Positions 42,594 to 51,405 of a stretch of 64,000 nucleotides of DNA are shown in pieces. The notes below the pieces were generated by a model that saw only the letters and a list, made by a program, of their open reading frames with translations, was not told where the DNA came from and ran no database searches. Position 1 is the stretch's first letter; every line of letters begins with the position of its first letter. The stretch is from NCBI RefSeq assembly GCF_000383675.1, contig NZ_KB911826.1, forward strand, positions 62,001-126,000. Reading direction: 5' to 3'. This DNA comes from Terracoccus sp. 273MFTsu3.1. Its GTDB lineage: Bacteria > Actinomycetota > Actinomycetes > Actinomycetales > Dermatophilaceae. The position numbers were made by a program, and so were the translations under genes.

Positions 42594-43586
42594 GTGGATC
42601 CCCTTCCCTGGCGCGAGGCGTGGCACGAGGCGTTGTATGCCGCCGGGCAGGGTTTCTACGTCGCGCGCGGTGGACCCGCGGCGCACTTCACGACGGCCAC
42701 CCACGGCCCGACGGGCGCGGCCCTGGCCCGGGCCCTGCTCAGGCTCCCCGAGCACCCCGTCCGAGCGGTCGTGGACGTCGGCGCCGGACGCGGCGAGCTG
42801 GCCACCCACCTCGTCGAGGCCATGGACCCGACCGAGCCCCGTGGTCGGCGCACCCCTGACACCACGCGGGTGGTGGCGGTCGACGTCGTCGACCGGCCCG
42901 AGGGGCTCGACGACCGGGTGGAGTGGGTCCGCTCCCCCGGGGGATCGGCCCTGCCGCCCGAGCTGACCGGCCTGCGCGACGCCCTCGTCATCGCCCACGA
43001 GTGGCTCGACGTGGTGCCGTGCACCGTGACCGAGGTCGACGCCGACGGAGTCCTGCGCGAGGTGCTCGTCGACCCGACGACCGGCGTGGAGTCGCCCGGT
43101 CCCCTGCTCCGCGACGCCGACCGGCGCTGGGCCGAGGCGCACTGGCCCACGAGCGCGCCGGGTGACCGCCTCGAGATCGGCCTGGCCCGCGACGAGGCGT
43201 GGGCCGACCTCGTCTCACGGGTCGAGGACGGCACGCTGGTCGCCGTGGACTACGGCCACACGGCGACGGAACGTCCGTCCGGGGGGACGCTCACGGCATA
43301 CGCGAGCGGTCGGCTGACGGCGCCCGTGCCCGACGGCTCGTGCGACGTGACGGCGCACGTCGCGATGGACACGCTCGACTCCGACGAGGTGCTGACCCAG
43401 CGCGAGGCGCTGCAGGGGCTCGGGCTGACCGGCTCCACGCCGCCGCACTCCGTCGCGACCACCGACCCGCTCGCCTACCTCGCCGCGCTCGAGCGCGCGA
43501 GCGTCGAGGCACGGCTGCTCGCCCGGGACGGCTTCGGCGGCTTCCGGTGGGCGGTGAAGCGCGTCCGCGAGCACGACGTAACCTGA
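42594..43586 (+). CDS. SAM-dependent methyltransferase of the MidA/NDUFAF7 family
   Basis: 330 aa. FYVARGGPAAHFTTATHGP is the N-terminal family signature, VVDVGAGRGELATHLVE the SAM site (about residue 58), LVIAHEWLDVVPC the conserved post-II motif (HE.LD) and LVAVDYGHT the C-terminal motif. The eukaryotic relative NDUFAF7 methylates an arginine of the 49-kDa (NuoD-type) subunit of complex I. A solitary NuoD homologue lies 3.3 kb downstream on the same strand, making a substrate link attractive. GTG start, leaderless pattern. Confidence 0.82.
   Translation: MDPLPWREAWHEALYAAGQGFYVARGGPAAHFTTATHGPTGAALARALLRLPEHPVRAVVDVGAGRGELATHLVEAMDPTEPRGRRTPDTTRVVAVDVVDRPEGLDDRVEWVRSPGGSALPPELTGLRDALVIAHEWLDVVPCTVTEVDADGVLREVLVDPTTGVESPGPLLRDADRRWAEAHWPTSAPGDRLEIGLARDEAWADLVSRVEDGTLVAVDYGHTATERPSGGTLTAYASGRLTAPVPDGSCDVTAHVAMDTLDSDEVLTQREALQGLGLTGSTPPHSVATTDPLAYLAALERASVEARLLARDGFGGFRWAVKRVREHDVT
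43579..43584 (+). promoter_or_regulatory. -10 hexamer for copC-like gene
   Basis: TAACCT, overlapping the end of the MidA-type gene, ends seven bases before the ATG at 43592. Confidence 0.4.
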
Positions 43587-43591
43587 ACGGC

Positions 43592-44125
43592 ATGCGTCGT
43601 CTCGCCTCTGCGCTGCTCGCCCTCGGACTCCTCGTCGCCCTGCCGGCGACCGCCTTCGCGCACGACGTGCTCGAGCGCACGAACCCCGCCGACGGCACGA
43701 GCGTCACGCGGCTGCCGGGCACCGTGGTGCTCACCTTCTCGGAGGCCCCGCTCGAGATCGGCACCCAGGTCGTCGTCACCGGGCCGACGGGGCCCGTGTC
43801 GTCCGGCAGCCCGACGGTCGAGGGCCGCGACGTGACGCAGGCCCTCGCGCCGAACGCACCCGGCGGTGACTACACGGTGTCCTACCGGGTCACCTCCGAC
43901 GACGGCCACCCCGTCACCGGCACGTTCTCCTTCCACGCGGCGATCGGCCTCGACGGGTCGACCGCCACAGCGGGCGCGAGCGTGCACGTCAAGCCCACCG
44001 CCGGGGCCGACGACGCCCAGGGTTCGCTCCTCGTGCCCATCCTGCTCACCATCGTGGGCACCGTCGTGCTGCTCGGGGTGGGTGGCTTCCTCGTGCTGCG
44101 TGGCCGCGAGGCCGAGCGCACCTGA
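43592..44125 (+). CDS. CopC-domain copper-binding exported protein
   Basis: 177 aa. A signal peptide ends at FAHDVLERTNPADG, leaving His as the first or second mature residue, the known Cu(II)-binding position of CopC. The DDGHPVTGTFSFHA segment supplies the second histidine and acidic ligand. A transmembrane helix near the C-terminus (LLVPILLTIVGTVVLLGVGG) anchors it to the membrane. It handles copper outside the cell. The CopD membrane partner is not fused or adjacent. Confidence 0.85.
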   Translation: MRRLASALLALGLLVALPATAFAHDVLERTNPADGTSVTRLPGTVVLTFSEAPLEIGTQVVVTGPTGPVSSGSPTVEGRDVTQALAPNAPGGDYTVSYRVTSDDGHPVTGTFSFHAAIGLDGSTATAGASVHVKPTAGADDAQGSLLVPILLTIVGTVVLLGVGGFLVLRGREAERT

Positions 44126-44146
44126 CCGTCCCGCGAGCGGCTCAGT

Positions 44147-44215
44147 CCGGCTCAGTCCGGCTCCGGCACGGACTCCGGCACGGACTCCGGGCCGGCCTCC
44201 GGCACGGGCTCGGGA
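44147..44215 (-). repeat. Short tandem repeat at the 3' end of the VOC gene
   Basis: GGCTCAGTCC and CGGCACGGACTC units repeat two to three times and encode the Pro/Glu-rich C-terminal tail of the VOC protein. Confidence 0.55.
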
Positions 44216-44595
44216 AGGGGCTGGTTGAGGAACCAGCGGTGCCCGAACGGGTCGTGGAAGACGGCGAGCCGGCCGATCGGCGGGTTGTCCTCGGGTGCAC
44301 GGTCGATGGTGGCCCCCGCGTCCTGGACTCGGCGGCAGAGGGCGTCGACGTCGGTCACCGTGAGGTGCAGCGTGACGGCGTTGCCGCGGCCGGGGTCCGG
44401 CGGGGCGACTCCTGCGGACTCGAACGCGTCGGACATCATCCACCGGGCGCCGTCGACGGCCAGCTCGCAGTGCCCGATGTGGCCGTCGTCCATGACGATC
44501 GGCTCGACGGTCACGGCGGCACCGAGGTGCTCGCGGTACCACTCGATCGCAGCCCTCGAGTCGGCCACGCAGATGTACGGCGTCAGCTCAGCCAT
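44152..44595 (-). CDS. VOC-family (glyoxalase/dioxygenase fold) protein
   Basis: 147 aa. One vicinal-oxygen-chelate domain: LTPYICVADSRAAIEWYREH opens, WMMSDAF and VTLHLTVTDVDALCRRV follow, and IGRLAVFHDPFGHRWFLNQ closes it. PhnB-like; function unknown. The last ~20 residues are a repetitive Pro/Glu tail (PESVPESVPE) unlike the family. GGAG precedes the ATG. It lies 26 bp from the end of the convergent CopC gene and just downstream of the P450 gene. Confidence 0.75.
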   Translation of the reverse strand: MAELTPYICVADSRAAIEWYREHLGAAVTVEPIVMDDGHIGHCELAVDGARWMMSDAFESAGVAPPDPGRGNAVTLHLTVTDVDALCRRVQDAGATIDRAPEDNPPIGRLAVFHDPFGHRWFLNQPLPEPVPEAGPESVPESVPEPD

Positions 44596-44608
44596 GTCGT
44601 GCTCTCCT

Positions 44609-45835
44609 TCACTCGCTGCTCCGGTCGGGTCCTGCGCTCGGCGAGACGACGAGCCGCTCGTAGCCCCGCAGCACGAAGGTCGGTCGCCGCACCGCCTCGA
44701 CGACCTCGATCGCTCCCAGCCGCTCGAGGAGGGCGCGCGTCGAGATCTGCAGCTCCATCCGGGCCAGGGGCGCCCCGAGGCAGAAATGGATGCCGGCGCC
44801 GAAGGCGAGGTGCGGGTTGGGCTCGCGCGACGCGTCGAAGCGGTCGGGGTCGGCGAAGACGGCCGGGTCGCGGTTGGCGGCCCCGAGCAGCGCCGCCACC
44901 TTCTGGCCCGCCCGGACCGTCACACCGTGGAGCTCGACGTCGGCCGTGGCGGTGCGCTCGAAGAGGTGCAGCGGTGAGTCGTGCCGGAGCATCTCCTCGA
45001 CGAGTCGCTCGACGACACCCGCGTCATCGAGCCGGTCGAGCACCGCGTCGCGCTCCCCCGGGTCGGCGAGCAACGACGCCAGCCCGTTGCCGAAGCCGTT
45101 GACGCTCGCCTCGTGTCCGGCGTTGAGCAGGAGCACGACAGTCGCGACGAGCTCTCGCGGCGAGAGGCGGTCGCCGCCATCGCGCTCCTGGACGAGGGAG
45201 GTCAGCAGGTCGTCGCCGGGTGCGGACGCCCGCTCCGCCGCGAGCGCCTCGACGTACGAAGCGAACTCGTCGCACGCGCGCTGGGCGTCCCGCTGCGACG
45301 CGGCGTCGGGGTCGACCTCGTACATCCGGACGATGGCCTGGGACCAGTCCCGCAGCACCTTCCAGTCCGCGGTCGGCGCACCGAGCAGCTCACAGATGAC
45401 GAGGACGGGCAGCGGCTCGGCGTAGGCGGCGATGACGTCGACCCGGCTGTCCCGGTCGAGGACCCGCTCGACGTCGTCGAGCAGCCCCGAGGCGATCTCC
45501 TCCACCCGCGGCCGCAGCCTCGCGACGTGACCCCGGGCGAACGCGCCGGCCACGAGGCGGCGCAGCCGCGTGTGCTTCGGCGGCTCCGAGTCGAGGATCG
45601 AGTCGGCGTGCAACCAGTCGAACGTCGTCCACGCGTCGTCACCCTCGGAGCGCGGCCGCAGGATCCGCCCGAGCCGCCGATCACGCAGGACGTCGTTGGC
45701 CGCGGTGTGCGTCGTCGTCACCCAGAGGCCCAGACCCTCGTGCCACAGCACGGGCGCCTGCTCACGGGCGGCGGCCAGGGCCCCGTAGGGCTCGGTCACG
45801 AAGGCGGGGTCGCGCAGGTCGAACAGGTCGGTCAC
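44609..45835 (-). CDS. Cytochrome P450
   Basis: 408 aa, standard soluble bacterial CYP. Haem motif [15 protein letters not shown] (Cys about residue 352), ExxR in EEMLRHD and I-helix [10 protein letters not shown], where the usual AGxET reads AGHEA-S. Catalytic role is oxygenation of an unknown hydrophobic substrate with electrons from a ferredoxin system not encoded here. The GTG at 45835 has CAGAGT ending six bases before it. The VOC gene follows 13 bp downstream; a shared transcript is likely. Confidence 0.92.
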   Translation of the reverse strand: MTDLFDLRDPAFVTEPYGALAAAREQAPVLWHEGLGLWVTTTHTAANDVLRDRRLGRILRPRSEGDDAWTTFDWLHADSILDSEPPKHTRLRRLVAGAFARGHVARLRPRVEEIASGLLDDVERVLDRDSRVDVIAAYAEPLPVLVICELLGAPTADWKVLRDWSQAIVRMYEVDPDAASQRDAQRACDEFASYVEALAAERASAPGDDLLTSLVQERDGGDRLSPRELVATVVLLLNAGHEASVNGFGNGLASLLADPGERDAVLDRLDDAGVVERLVEEMLRHDSPLHLFERTATADVELHGVTVRAGQKVAALLGAANRDPAVFADPDRFDASREPNPHLAFGAGIHFCLGAPLARMELQISTRALLERLGAIEVVEAVRRPTFVLRGYERLVVSPSAGPDRSSE

Positions 45836-45904
45836 CCCCACACTCTGCCCGACCGGGCGTGCCCCGGGGAGGGGCCACACGGCATACGCCCTCCGCAGGG
45901 GCCG

Positions 45905-45910
45905 TAGGCT
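45905..45910 (+). promoter_or_regulatory. -10 hexamer for solitary nuoD
   Basis: TAGGCT ends seven bases before the ATG at 45918, with no ribosome site. The divergent P450 hexamer CAGAGT (45847-45842) is nearby. Confidence 0.5.
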
Positions 45911-45917
45911 CGGGCCC

Positions 45918-47105
45918 ATGACGGAGACCACCGCCTCGTCGCCGAGCCGGCGTCAGGCCCTGACCGTCGGCATCGGCGCGGGCGGGCTCGCGACCGCCGA
46001 CATGGTGCTCAACATCGGGCCGCAGCACCCCGCGACGCACGGCGTCCTCCGCCTGCGCATCGTCGTCGACGGCGAGCGGATCATCAGCGCAGAGCCGATC
46101 GTCGGCTACATGCACCGGGGCGCCGAGAAGCTCTTCGAGGTCCGCGACTACCGGCAGATCATCGTGCTCGCCAACCGTCATGACTGGCTCAGTGCCTTCT
46201 CCAACGAGCTCGGCGTCGTGCTCGGCGTCGAGCAGATGCTCGGCATGGAGGTGCCGGAGCGGGCCGTCTGGGCGCGCACCGCCCTCGCCGAGCTCAACCG
46301 CGTGCTCAACCACCTGATGTTCCTCGGCTCCTACCCTCTCGAGCTCGGCGCCATCACGCCGGTCTTCCACGCGTTCCGCGAGCGCGAGGAGCTCCAGGCC
46401 GTGATGGAGGAGGTCTCGGGCGGACGCATGCACTACATGTTCAATCGCGTCGGCGGCCTCAAGGAGGACCTGCCGGCCGGCTGGATGGGCCGCGTCGACA
46501 AGGCGATCGCCAACGTGCGCAAGCGACTTCCCGACCTCGAGCGGCTCATCGTCGGCAACGAGATCCTCGAGGCGCGCACCCGCGGGGTCGGCGTGCTGCC
46601 GCTGTCGACCGTCCAGGCCTACGGCGTCTCGGGGCCCATCGCGCGCGCCAGCGGCCTCGACGTCGACCTGCGCCGCGACGCGCCCTACCTCGCCTACGGC
46701 GAGCTCTTCGGCGACAAGGGCCCGGGCCGCGTCGTGACCCGCTCGGCCGGTGACTGCCTGTCGCGCCTCGAGGTGCTGCTCGAGCAGGTGCACGTCTCGC
46801 TCGACCTCGCGCAGGCCTGTCTCGACCGGCTCGTCCAGCTGCCGCAGGGACCGATCAACGTCAAGCTCCCCAAGGTGCTCAAGGTGCCCGAGGGCGAGAT
46901 CTACTGCGCGACCGAGAACCCCCTCGGCTTCAACGGCTACTACCTCGTCTCCCGCGGCGAGAAGACTCCGTGGCGCCTCAAGCTGCGGTCGGCGTCGTTC
47001 AACAACGTGTCGGTGCTCAGCGAGATGTTGCCCGGCCAGCTCATCGCCGACATGGTCGCGATCCTCGGCTCGATGTTCTTCGTCGTCGGGGACGTCGACA
47101 AGTGA
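45918..47105 (+). CDS. NADH-quinone oxidoreductase subunit D-like protein, solitary
   Basis: 395 aa. [45 protein letters not shown] and the C-terminal [14 protein letters not shown] show a complete 49-kDa/NuoD fold, which forms part of the quinone-binding site in complex I. It lies alone, without nuoA-C or nuoE-N. Some actinobacteria carry such an extra copy. An Ala/Gly-rich stretch at residues 8-30 differs from the usual NuoD start. It may replace the main NuoD or act in a hydrogenase-like complex. A MidA-type methyltransferase gene lies upstream. Confidence 0.88.
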   Translation: MTETTASSPSRRQALTVGIGAGGLATADMVLNIGPQHPATHGVLRLRIVVDGERIISAEPIVGYMHRGAEKLFEVRDYRQIIVLANRHDWLSAFSNELGVVLGVEQMLGMEVPERAVWARTALAELNRVLNHLMFLGSYPLELGAITPVFHAFREREELQAVMEEVSGGRMHYMFNRVGGLKEDLPAGWMGRVDKAIANVRKRLPDLERLIVGNEILEARTRGVGVLPLSTVQAYGVSGPIARASGLDVDLRRDAPYLAYGELFGDKGPGRVVTRSAGDCLSRLEVLLEQVHVSLDLAQACLDRLVQLPQGPINVKLPKVLKVPEGEIYCATENPLGFNGYYLVSRGEKTPWRLKLRSASFNNVSVLSEMLPGQLIADMVAILGSMFFVVGDVDK

Positions 47106-47113
47106 GGGGTCGT

Positions 47114-47344
47114 ATGCCGTCCGCCCGGGTCTCGCGCGCGACCGTCCTCCGCGCCGCCGCCGTCACCGTCATCACCGCGACGGTGACGCTCGCGGCGGCC
47201 TGCTCCGACGAGGACACCGTCGACACGATCCCGCCGCCGTGGCCCGTCCGGACGACGACACCGGACGGGCCGCCCCGGCCGCCGTCGGTGTCGACGACGA
47301 CGCCGGCACCCACCTCGACGATCACCGTCGCCGGCACCACCTGA
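47114..47344 (+). CDS. Small putative lipoprotein
   Basis: 76 aa. A basic N-terminus, hydrophobic segment and lipobox LAAAC (Cys near residue 30) are followed by an acidic SDEDTVDTIPPPW and a Thr/Pro-rich tail. The ATG lies within a GTATGCCG heptamer copy and follows GAGGGG. It starts 9 bp after the NuoD stop. No homologue is recognised; expression is not shown by the sequence. Confidence 0.5.
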   Translation: MPSARVSRATVLRAAAVTVITATVTLAAACSDEDTVDTIPPPWPVRTTTPDGPPRPPSVSTTTPAPTSTITVAGTT

Positions 47345-47367
47345 CGCGAGGCCCTGACCCGTTGCCG

Positions 47368-47415
47368 ATGGTGCTGCATCCGGTTGGGTGGACACCCCAC
47401 CCGTCGCAGCACCAT
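47368..47415. terminator. Terminator between the small lipoprotein gene and the following minus-strand gene
   Basis: ATGGTGCTGC (47368-47377) pairs with GCAGCACCAT (47406-47415); an inner stem GGGTGG/CCACCC extends the hairpin. It separates two convergent genes. Confidence 0.6.
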
Positions 47416-47435
47416 GGCGCGCACCATCGGCTGCC

Positions 47436-48455
47436 TCAGGCGAAGTGCTCGCCGAGGACCTGCCCGAGACCCACGTCGACGATCGGCCGCGTGGCCAGGG
47501 GTGCAGCGAGAGGGATGCGGCTCGGCGTCACGACTCCCGCGGCGTTGCAGGCACCGGTGAAGCCTGCCGTGTCGCCACCGACGACGACCAGGTCCGGCGT
47601 CTCGAGGACGTAGGACACGAGGTCGGTGTCGCACGTGCCGTGCATGATCCCTGCGACGACGGCGCGGTCACCGTCCCGGCGCGCGTAGCCGGCGCTGAGC
47701 ACGTCCGCCGGGTAGGCGTCGAAGAGCGGCTTCATCGGCAGGTCGGGAAGCGAGGCCTCCGTCGCGGCGACCACCTGGTACGGCGTCGAGAGCCCGTCGG
47801 CCCAGAACTGCCACACGGGCACCAGGGCCCGGCCTCGGCTCGTGCTCAGGGTGAGCGTGCCGAGCGTGGCTCGGGTGATGACCGGACACGCGCCTCCGCT
47901 GGTGCCGGCACAGCCGATCCCGAGGCGGACGACGCCGGCCAGGGTGTCTCGGGCGCTCATGAGCTCGACGGGGTGCCTCACGCCGTCCACCGTCGTCACC
48001 ACCCCGGCGCGAGCCGCACCGGTGAGGGTCGGGCCCGCCCGGAAGGCGTAGGAGGAGAAGGCGGTCTTGAGGTCGTCGGTCGGGTAGCCGGTCTCGACGA
48101 CGCGTGACGACAGCAGGACGAGGGACGTGGCGTAGGCCGCAGCCGCGCCACTGCTGCGCATGCGGTCGACGGCCTGTTTCGCCCGTGCCTCGAAGGCCGA
48201 GGACGAGGTGGCTTCGAACGGGATCGACGTCGGCCCGTCGGCGGCGTCGACGCCGCGCGCACGAGCCGGGGCCGTCGCTGGTGAGTCACCGGCGGCCGAG
48301 GTGCCCACGCCTCCCGGCGTCACGGGCGTGGCGCCGCAGGCCGCGAGCGCCAGGACCACTGCCACGACGGCCACCGAACGGGCGCGCGGTCCCACCGCGC
48401 GCCTTCCTGCGGACCGACCCTTCCGATCCGGGCACGAGCTCCCCTGCGAGTCCAT
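47436..48455 (-). CDS. Lipoprotein of unknown function
   Basis: 339 aa. Residues 1-38 contain an Arg-rich start and a lipobox LAAC (VAVVAVVLALAAC), followed by a Ala/Pro linker and a globular part with paired cysteines (GIGCAGTSGGACPVI, HGTCDTDLV, TGACNAAG). The last region is rich in beta-forming residues. I recognise no family. ATG 48455 is chosen because it precedes the twin-Arg region; a start at 48494 is possible. Confidence 0.6.
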   Translation of the reverse strand: MDSQGSSCPDRKGRSAGRRAVGPRARSVAVVAVVLALAACGATPVTPGGVGTSAAGDSPATAPARARGVDAADGPTSIPFEATSSSAFEARAKQAVDRMRSSGAAAAYATSLVLLSSRVVETGYPTDDLKTAFSSYAFRAGPTLTGAARAGVVTTVDGVRHPVELMSARDTLAGVVRLGIGCAGTSGGACPVITRATLGTLTLSTSRGRALVPVWQFWADGLSTPYQVVAATEASLPDLPMKPLFDAYPADVLSAGYARRDGDRAVVAGIMHGTCDTDLVSYVLETPDLVVVGGDTAGFTGACNAAGVVTPSRIPLAAPLATRPIVDVGLGQVLGEHFA

Positions 48456-48529
48456 GACTGGATGACACCACAGCGGCGACATCCGTTGCGTCACGTCGAG
48501 GTGGCGCTGCGGTCACGATCCTCCGGAGA

Positions 48530-49009
48530 TCAGGCCGGGGGCTGGTCCTCGTCCTCGTCGTCACGGGGCCGGAGGCGACACCAGTTCTGCACGACCATGC
48601 CGGCGACGGCGAGCAGCAGCGCGACCACGGCGTGGAGCACGAACGGCAGGATGCGCCCGCGCTGGGAGTCGACGTCGGCGTCGGGCAGCAGGACGAGGGC
48701 GTTGGCGAGGTACCAGCCGACGAGCACCGAGCCCGTGAGCGCCCCGGCCTGTCCGAGCACGAGCGTGCGGGCGGCGCGCAGCGGCGTGACGGCGGGGTTG
48801 GGTGCGCCGTCACGGACCTTGCGCACCTGCCAGCCGGCGAGGACCAGCCCGCCGGTGAGGAAGAGCATCGCGGCGGCGCCGACCCAGCCGGGCTCGGGCA
48901 CGGCGTTGCCGCCGGACGTCGTCCAGCGCAGCGCGAGCCACGCGACCACGGTCATGGCGAGTCCCGCGAGCACGAGCGTCGTGACGCGGATGCCGGAGTG
49001 TGGTCTCAC
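48530..49009 (-). CDS. DUF3180 membrane protein
   Basis: 159 aa with four predicted helices (about 10-30, 45-65, 85-105 and 115-140) separated by short loops and an acidic C-terminal tail (RPRDDEDED). It matches the DUF3180 family that follows folK in many actinobacteria; function unknown. GTG at 49009 overlaps the folB-folK stop (GTGA); an ATG at 49021 would overlap more. Confidence 0.75.
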   Translation of the reverse strand: MRPHSGIRVTTLVLAGLAMTVVAWLALRWTTSGGNAVPEPGWVGAAAMLFLTGGLVLAGWQVRKVRDGAPNPAVTPLRAARTLVLGQAGALTGSVLVGWYLANALVLLPDADVDSQRGRILPFVLHAVVALLLAVAGMVVQNWCRLRPRDDEDEDQPPA

Positions 49010-49893
49010 TGCTGCTCCCATCGGGGACCGGGACGCACGCCCGATCGGTCGAGGTCGGCCACGAGGTCGGCCACCGGTCGTATGCCGTCACGGCCCTCGG
49101 AGACGCGCAGCGTGGCTCGCGGGTCGGCGTCCAGCCACGGCACGAGGACGAACGCGCGCTCGTGGGCGCGCGGATGGGGCAGGATCAGCTCCGGGTCGTC
49201 GCTGACGACCTCGCGGTGTCCACCGGGAAGGCCGTACTGGACGAGGTCGAGATCGAGCGTCCTTGCCCCCCAGCGGATCTCACGCGTGCGCCCGTGCAGG
49301 GACTCGATGCGGTGGAGCTCGACGAGCAGGTCGCGCGGATGCAGCAGCGACCGGGCGGTGACGACGGCGTTGAGGTACTCGGGCTGCTCAGGACCACCGA
49401 CGGGGTCGGTGGCGACGATGTCGGAGACCGAGGTCACGGTGACCCCCGGCAACGCCGTGAGAGCGGCGACCGCGTCGGTCAGCGTCTGTCCGCGGTCGCC
49501 GAGGTTGGTGCCCAGGGCTATGACGACGTGGGCGGCGTTCCTCCGCTCGACGCAGACCTGAACGTCGGTGAACGGGTGACCGACCGGCGCCTCGGGCTTG
49601 TGCACGACGACCTCGACGGACTCCACGAGGTCGTGGCGCAGCACGTCGTCGGCGATGACCTCGGCGAGCCGCTCGATGAGGTCGTAGGACGGACCGGTGA
49701 TCCGGGCCACGACGTCGTCCGCGACCTCGGCGTAGTTGACGGTGGCGCCGAGGGCGTCGGTGCGTCCGGCCGGCGCGAGGTCGCAGACCATCGTCACGTC
49801 GACGAGGAAGGTCTGGCCGTCGCGCTTCTCGGCGGCGAGCACTCCGTGGTTGCCGCGGGCCGAGACGCCCTGCAGCACGATGCGGTCGGTCAT
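49006..49893 (-). CDS. FolB-FolK fusion: dihydroneopterin aldolase/HPPK
   Basis: 295 aa bifunctional enzyme. FolB part (about 1-120): DRIVLQGVSARGNHGVLAAE and VVVHKPEAPVGHPF. FolK part (about 122-295): VIALGTNLGDRGQTL, ARTLDLDLVQYG and PHPRAHERAFVLVPW, the ATP and pterin contacts. It makes 6-hydroxymethyl-dihydropterin and its pyrophosphate, successive steps before FolP. ATG overlaps the folP stop (ATGA). In mycobacteria FolB and FolK are separate genes, so the fusion is notable. Confidence 0.93.
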   Translation of the reverse strand: MTDRIVLQGVSARGNHGVLAAEKRDGQTFLVDVTMVCDLAPAGRTDALGATVNYAEVADDVVARITGPSYDLIERLAEVIADDVLRHDLVESVEVVVHKPEAPVGHPFTDVQVCVERRNAAHVVIALGTNLGDRGQTLTDAVAALTALPGVTVTSVSDIVATDPVGGPEQPEYLNAVVTARSLLHPRDLLVELHRIESLHGRTREIRWGARTLDLDLVQYGLPGGHREVVSDDPELILPHPRAHERAFVLVPWLDADPRATLRVSEGRDGIRPVADLVADLDRSGVRPGPRWEQQ

Positions 49894-50783
49894 CCGTCGA
49901 GGCCTTCGCTCAGGTCGTCGGGGGCGTGCTCGAGCGCGGCCTGGACGACGGTCAGGGCGCGCACCGTCGAGGCGACGTCGTGGACGCGGACGCACCAGAG
50001 CCCGGCCATCGCGGCCATGACCGACGTGGCCGTCGTCTCGAGGTCACGCTCGGCCGCGGGCCGCGGGGCCTCACCCTCGTCGCGGCCCAGCCGTCCGAGG
50101 AAGGTCTTGCGCGAGGCGCCGAGCAGGATGGGATGGCCGAGGTCGTGCAGCGCGGGGAGCTCGGCCATCAGGGTCCAGTTGTGGTCGGAGTTCTTGGCGA
50201 AGCCGAGGCCCGGGTCGAGGACGAGGTGCTCCTCGTCGATGCCACCCTCGAGGAGGGCGTCGCGTCGCTCCCCCAGCTCGCGCAGGACGTCCTCGACGAC
50301 GTCGTCGTAGACGGCGCGCGACTGCATCTCGGTGCTGTGCCCGCGCCAGTGCATCGCGATGTAGGGCAGGCGGTTGGCGGCCACCCACGGCACCATGTCG
50401 GGGTCGGCGAGGCCACCCGAGACGTCGTTGACGATGGAGGCACCGGCGTCGACGGCCGCTCGGGCGACCGAGGCGCGCATCGTGTCGACGGAGACCACGG
50501 CACCGTCGGCGGCGAGGGCGGTCACGACGGGCAGGACGCGGCGCAGCTCCTCCTCGACGGACGGGCGTTCGGCGCCGGGGCGGGTCGACTCGCCACCCAC
50601 GTCGACGATGTCGGCGCCGGCCAGCAGGACGTCGCGCCCGTGCGCGATGGCGGCGTCCTGCTCGAACCACTCCCCACCGTCGGAGAAGGAGTCGGGCGTG
50701 ACGTTGACGACCCCCATGACGATCGTGCGGTCGCGCACGCCGAGCAGGGACGTCGCGTCGAGCGGGGGGCGGCGCACGGTCAT
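49890..50783 (-). CDS. folP: Dihydropteroate synthase
   Basis: 297 aa TIM barrel. VMGVVNVTPDSFSDGG, GADIVDVGGESTRPG, VVSVDTMRAS, DVSGGLAD and LDPGLGFAKN are all intact, including the Asp/Asn/Lys residues that hold pterin pyrophosphate and the SxRP phosphate site. It joins pABA to the pterin and is the sulfonamide target. ATG at 50783 is chosen because CACAAT ends seven bases upstream; ATG at 50792 is possible. Next to folE and folBK in an operon. Confidence 0.95.
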   Translation of the reverse strand: MTVRRPPLDATSLLGVRDRTIVMGVVNVTPDSFSDGGEWFEQDAAIAHGRDVLLAGADIVDVGGESTRPGAERPSVEEELRRVLPVVTALAADGAVVSVDTMRASVARAAVDAGASIVNDVSGGLADPDMVPWVAANRLPYIAMHWRGHSTEMQSRAVYDDVVEDVLRELGERRDALLEGGIDEEHLVLDPGLGFAKNSDHNWTLMAELPALHDLGHPILLGASRKTFLGRLGRDEGEAPRPAAERDLETTATSVMAAMAGLWCVRVHDVASTVRALTVVQAALEHAPDDLSEGLDG

Positions 50784-50829
50784 GCGCGCCATTGTGTCGC
50801 GGCTGGTGGCGCGGGTGTCAGGCCGTCGG

Positions 50830-51402
50830 TCACTTGTTGCCCTCGAGCATGAGCGCCATGGCCTCTGCTCGAGTGGCCGGGTCGCGCAGCTGGCCGCGCA
50901 CCGCCGAGGTGATGGTGCTCGCGCCGGGCTTGCGGATCCCGCGCATCGACATGCAGAGGTGCTCGGCCTGCACGACGACGATGACGCCCTGTACGTCGAG
51001 GTGCTCGACGAGTGCGTCGGCGATCTGCGTCGTGAGCCGCTCCTGCACCTGGGGTCGCCGCGCGAAGACCTCGACGAGCCGCGCGAGCTTCGACAGGCCG
51101 GTGACCCGCCCGTCCTTGCTCGGGATGTAGCCGACGTGCGCCACCCCGTGGAAGGGCACGAGGTGGTGCTCGCACGTGCTGTAGAGCTCGATGTCCCGCA
51201 CGATGACGAGCTCCTGGTGGTCGATCTCGAACGTCGTGCCGAGCACGTCGGCCGCGGTCATGTCGAGACCGGCGTAGATCTCGGCGAACGACCGGGCCAC
51301 CCGGCCCGGGGTGTCGAGCAGGCCCTCACGTTCAGGGTCCTCACCGATGGCGAGCAGCAGCTCCCGGACGGCCGCCTCGGCGCGCGGCTGGTCGATCGAC
51401 AC
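50830..51402 (-). CDS. folE: GTP cyclohydrolase I
   Basis: 190 aa. [40 protein letters not shown] (zinc Cys and His) and [16 protein letters not shown] (second Cys) are complete. It converts GTP to dihydroneopterin triphosphate, the first folate step. GTG start at 51402 lies four bases after the ftsH stop. The folP gene follows 46 bp downstream. Confidence 0.96.
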   Translation of the reverse strand: MSIDQPRAEAAVRELLLAIGEDPEREGLLDTPGRVARSFAEIYAGLDMTAADVLGTTFEIDHQELVIVRDIELYSTCEHHLVPFHGVAHVGYIPSKDGRVTGLSKLARLVEVFARRPQVQERLTTQIADALVEHLDVQGVIVVVQAEHLCMSMRGIRKPGASTITSAVRGQLRDPATRAEAMALMLEGNK

Positions 51403-51405
51403 CCG

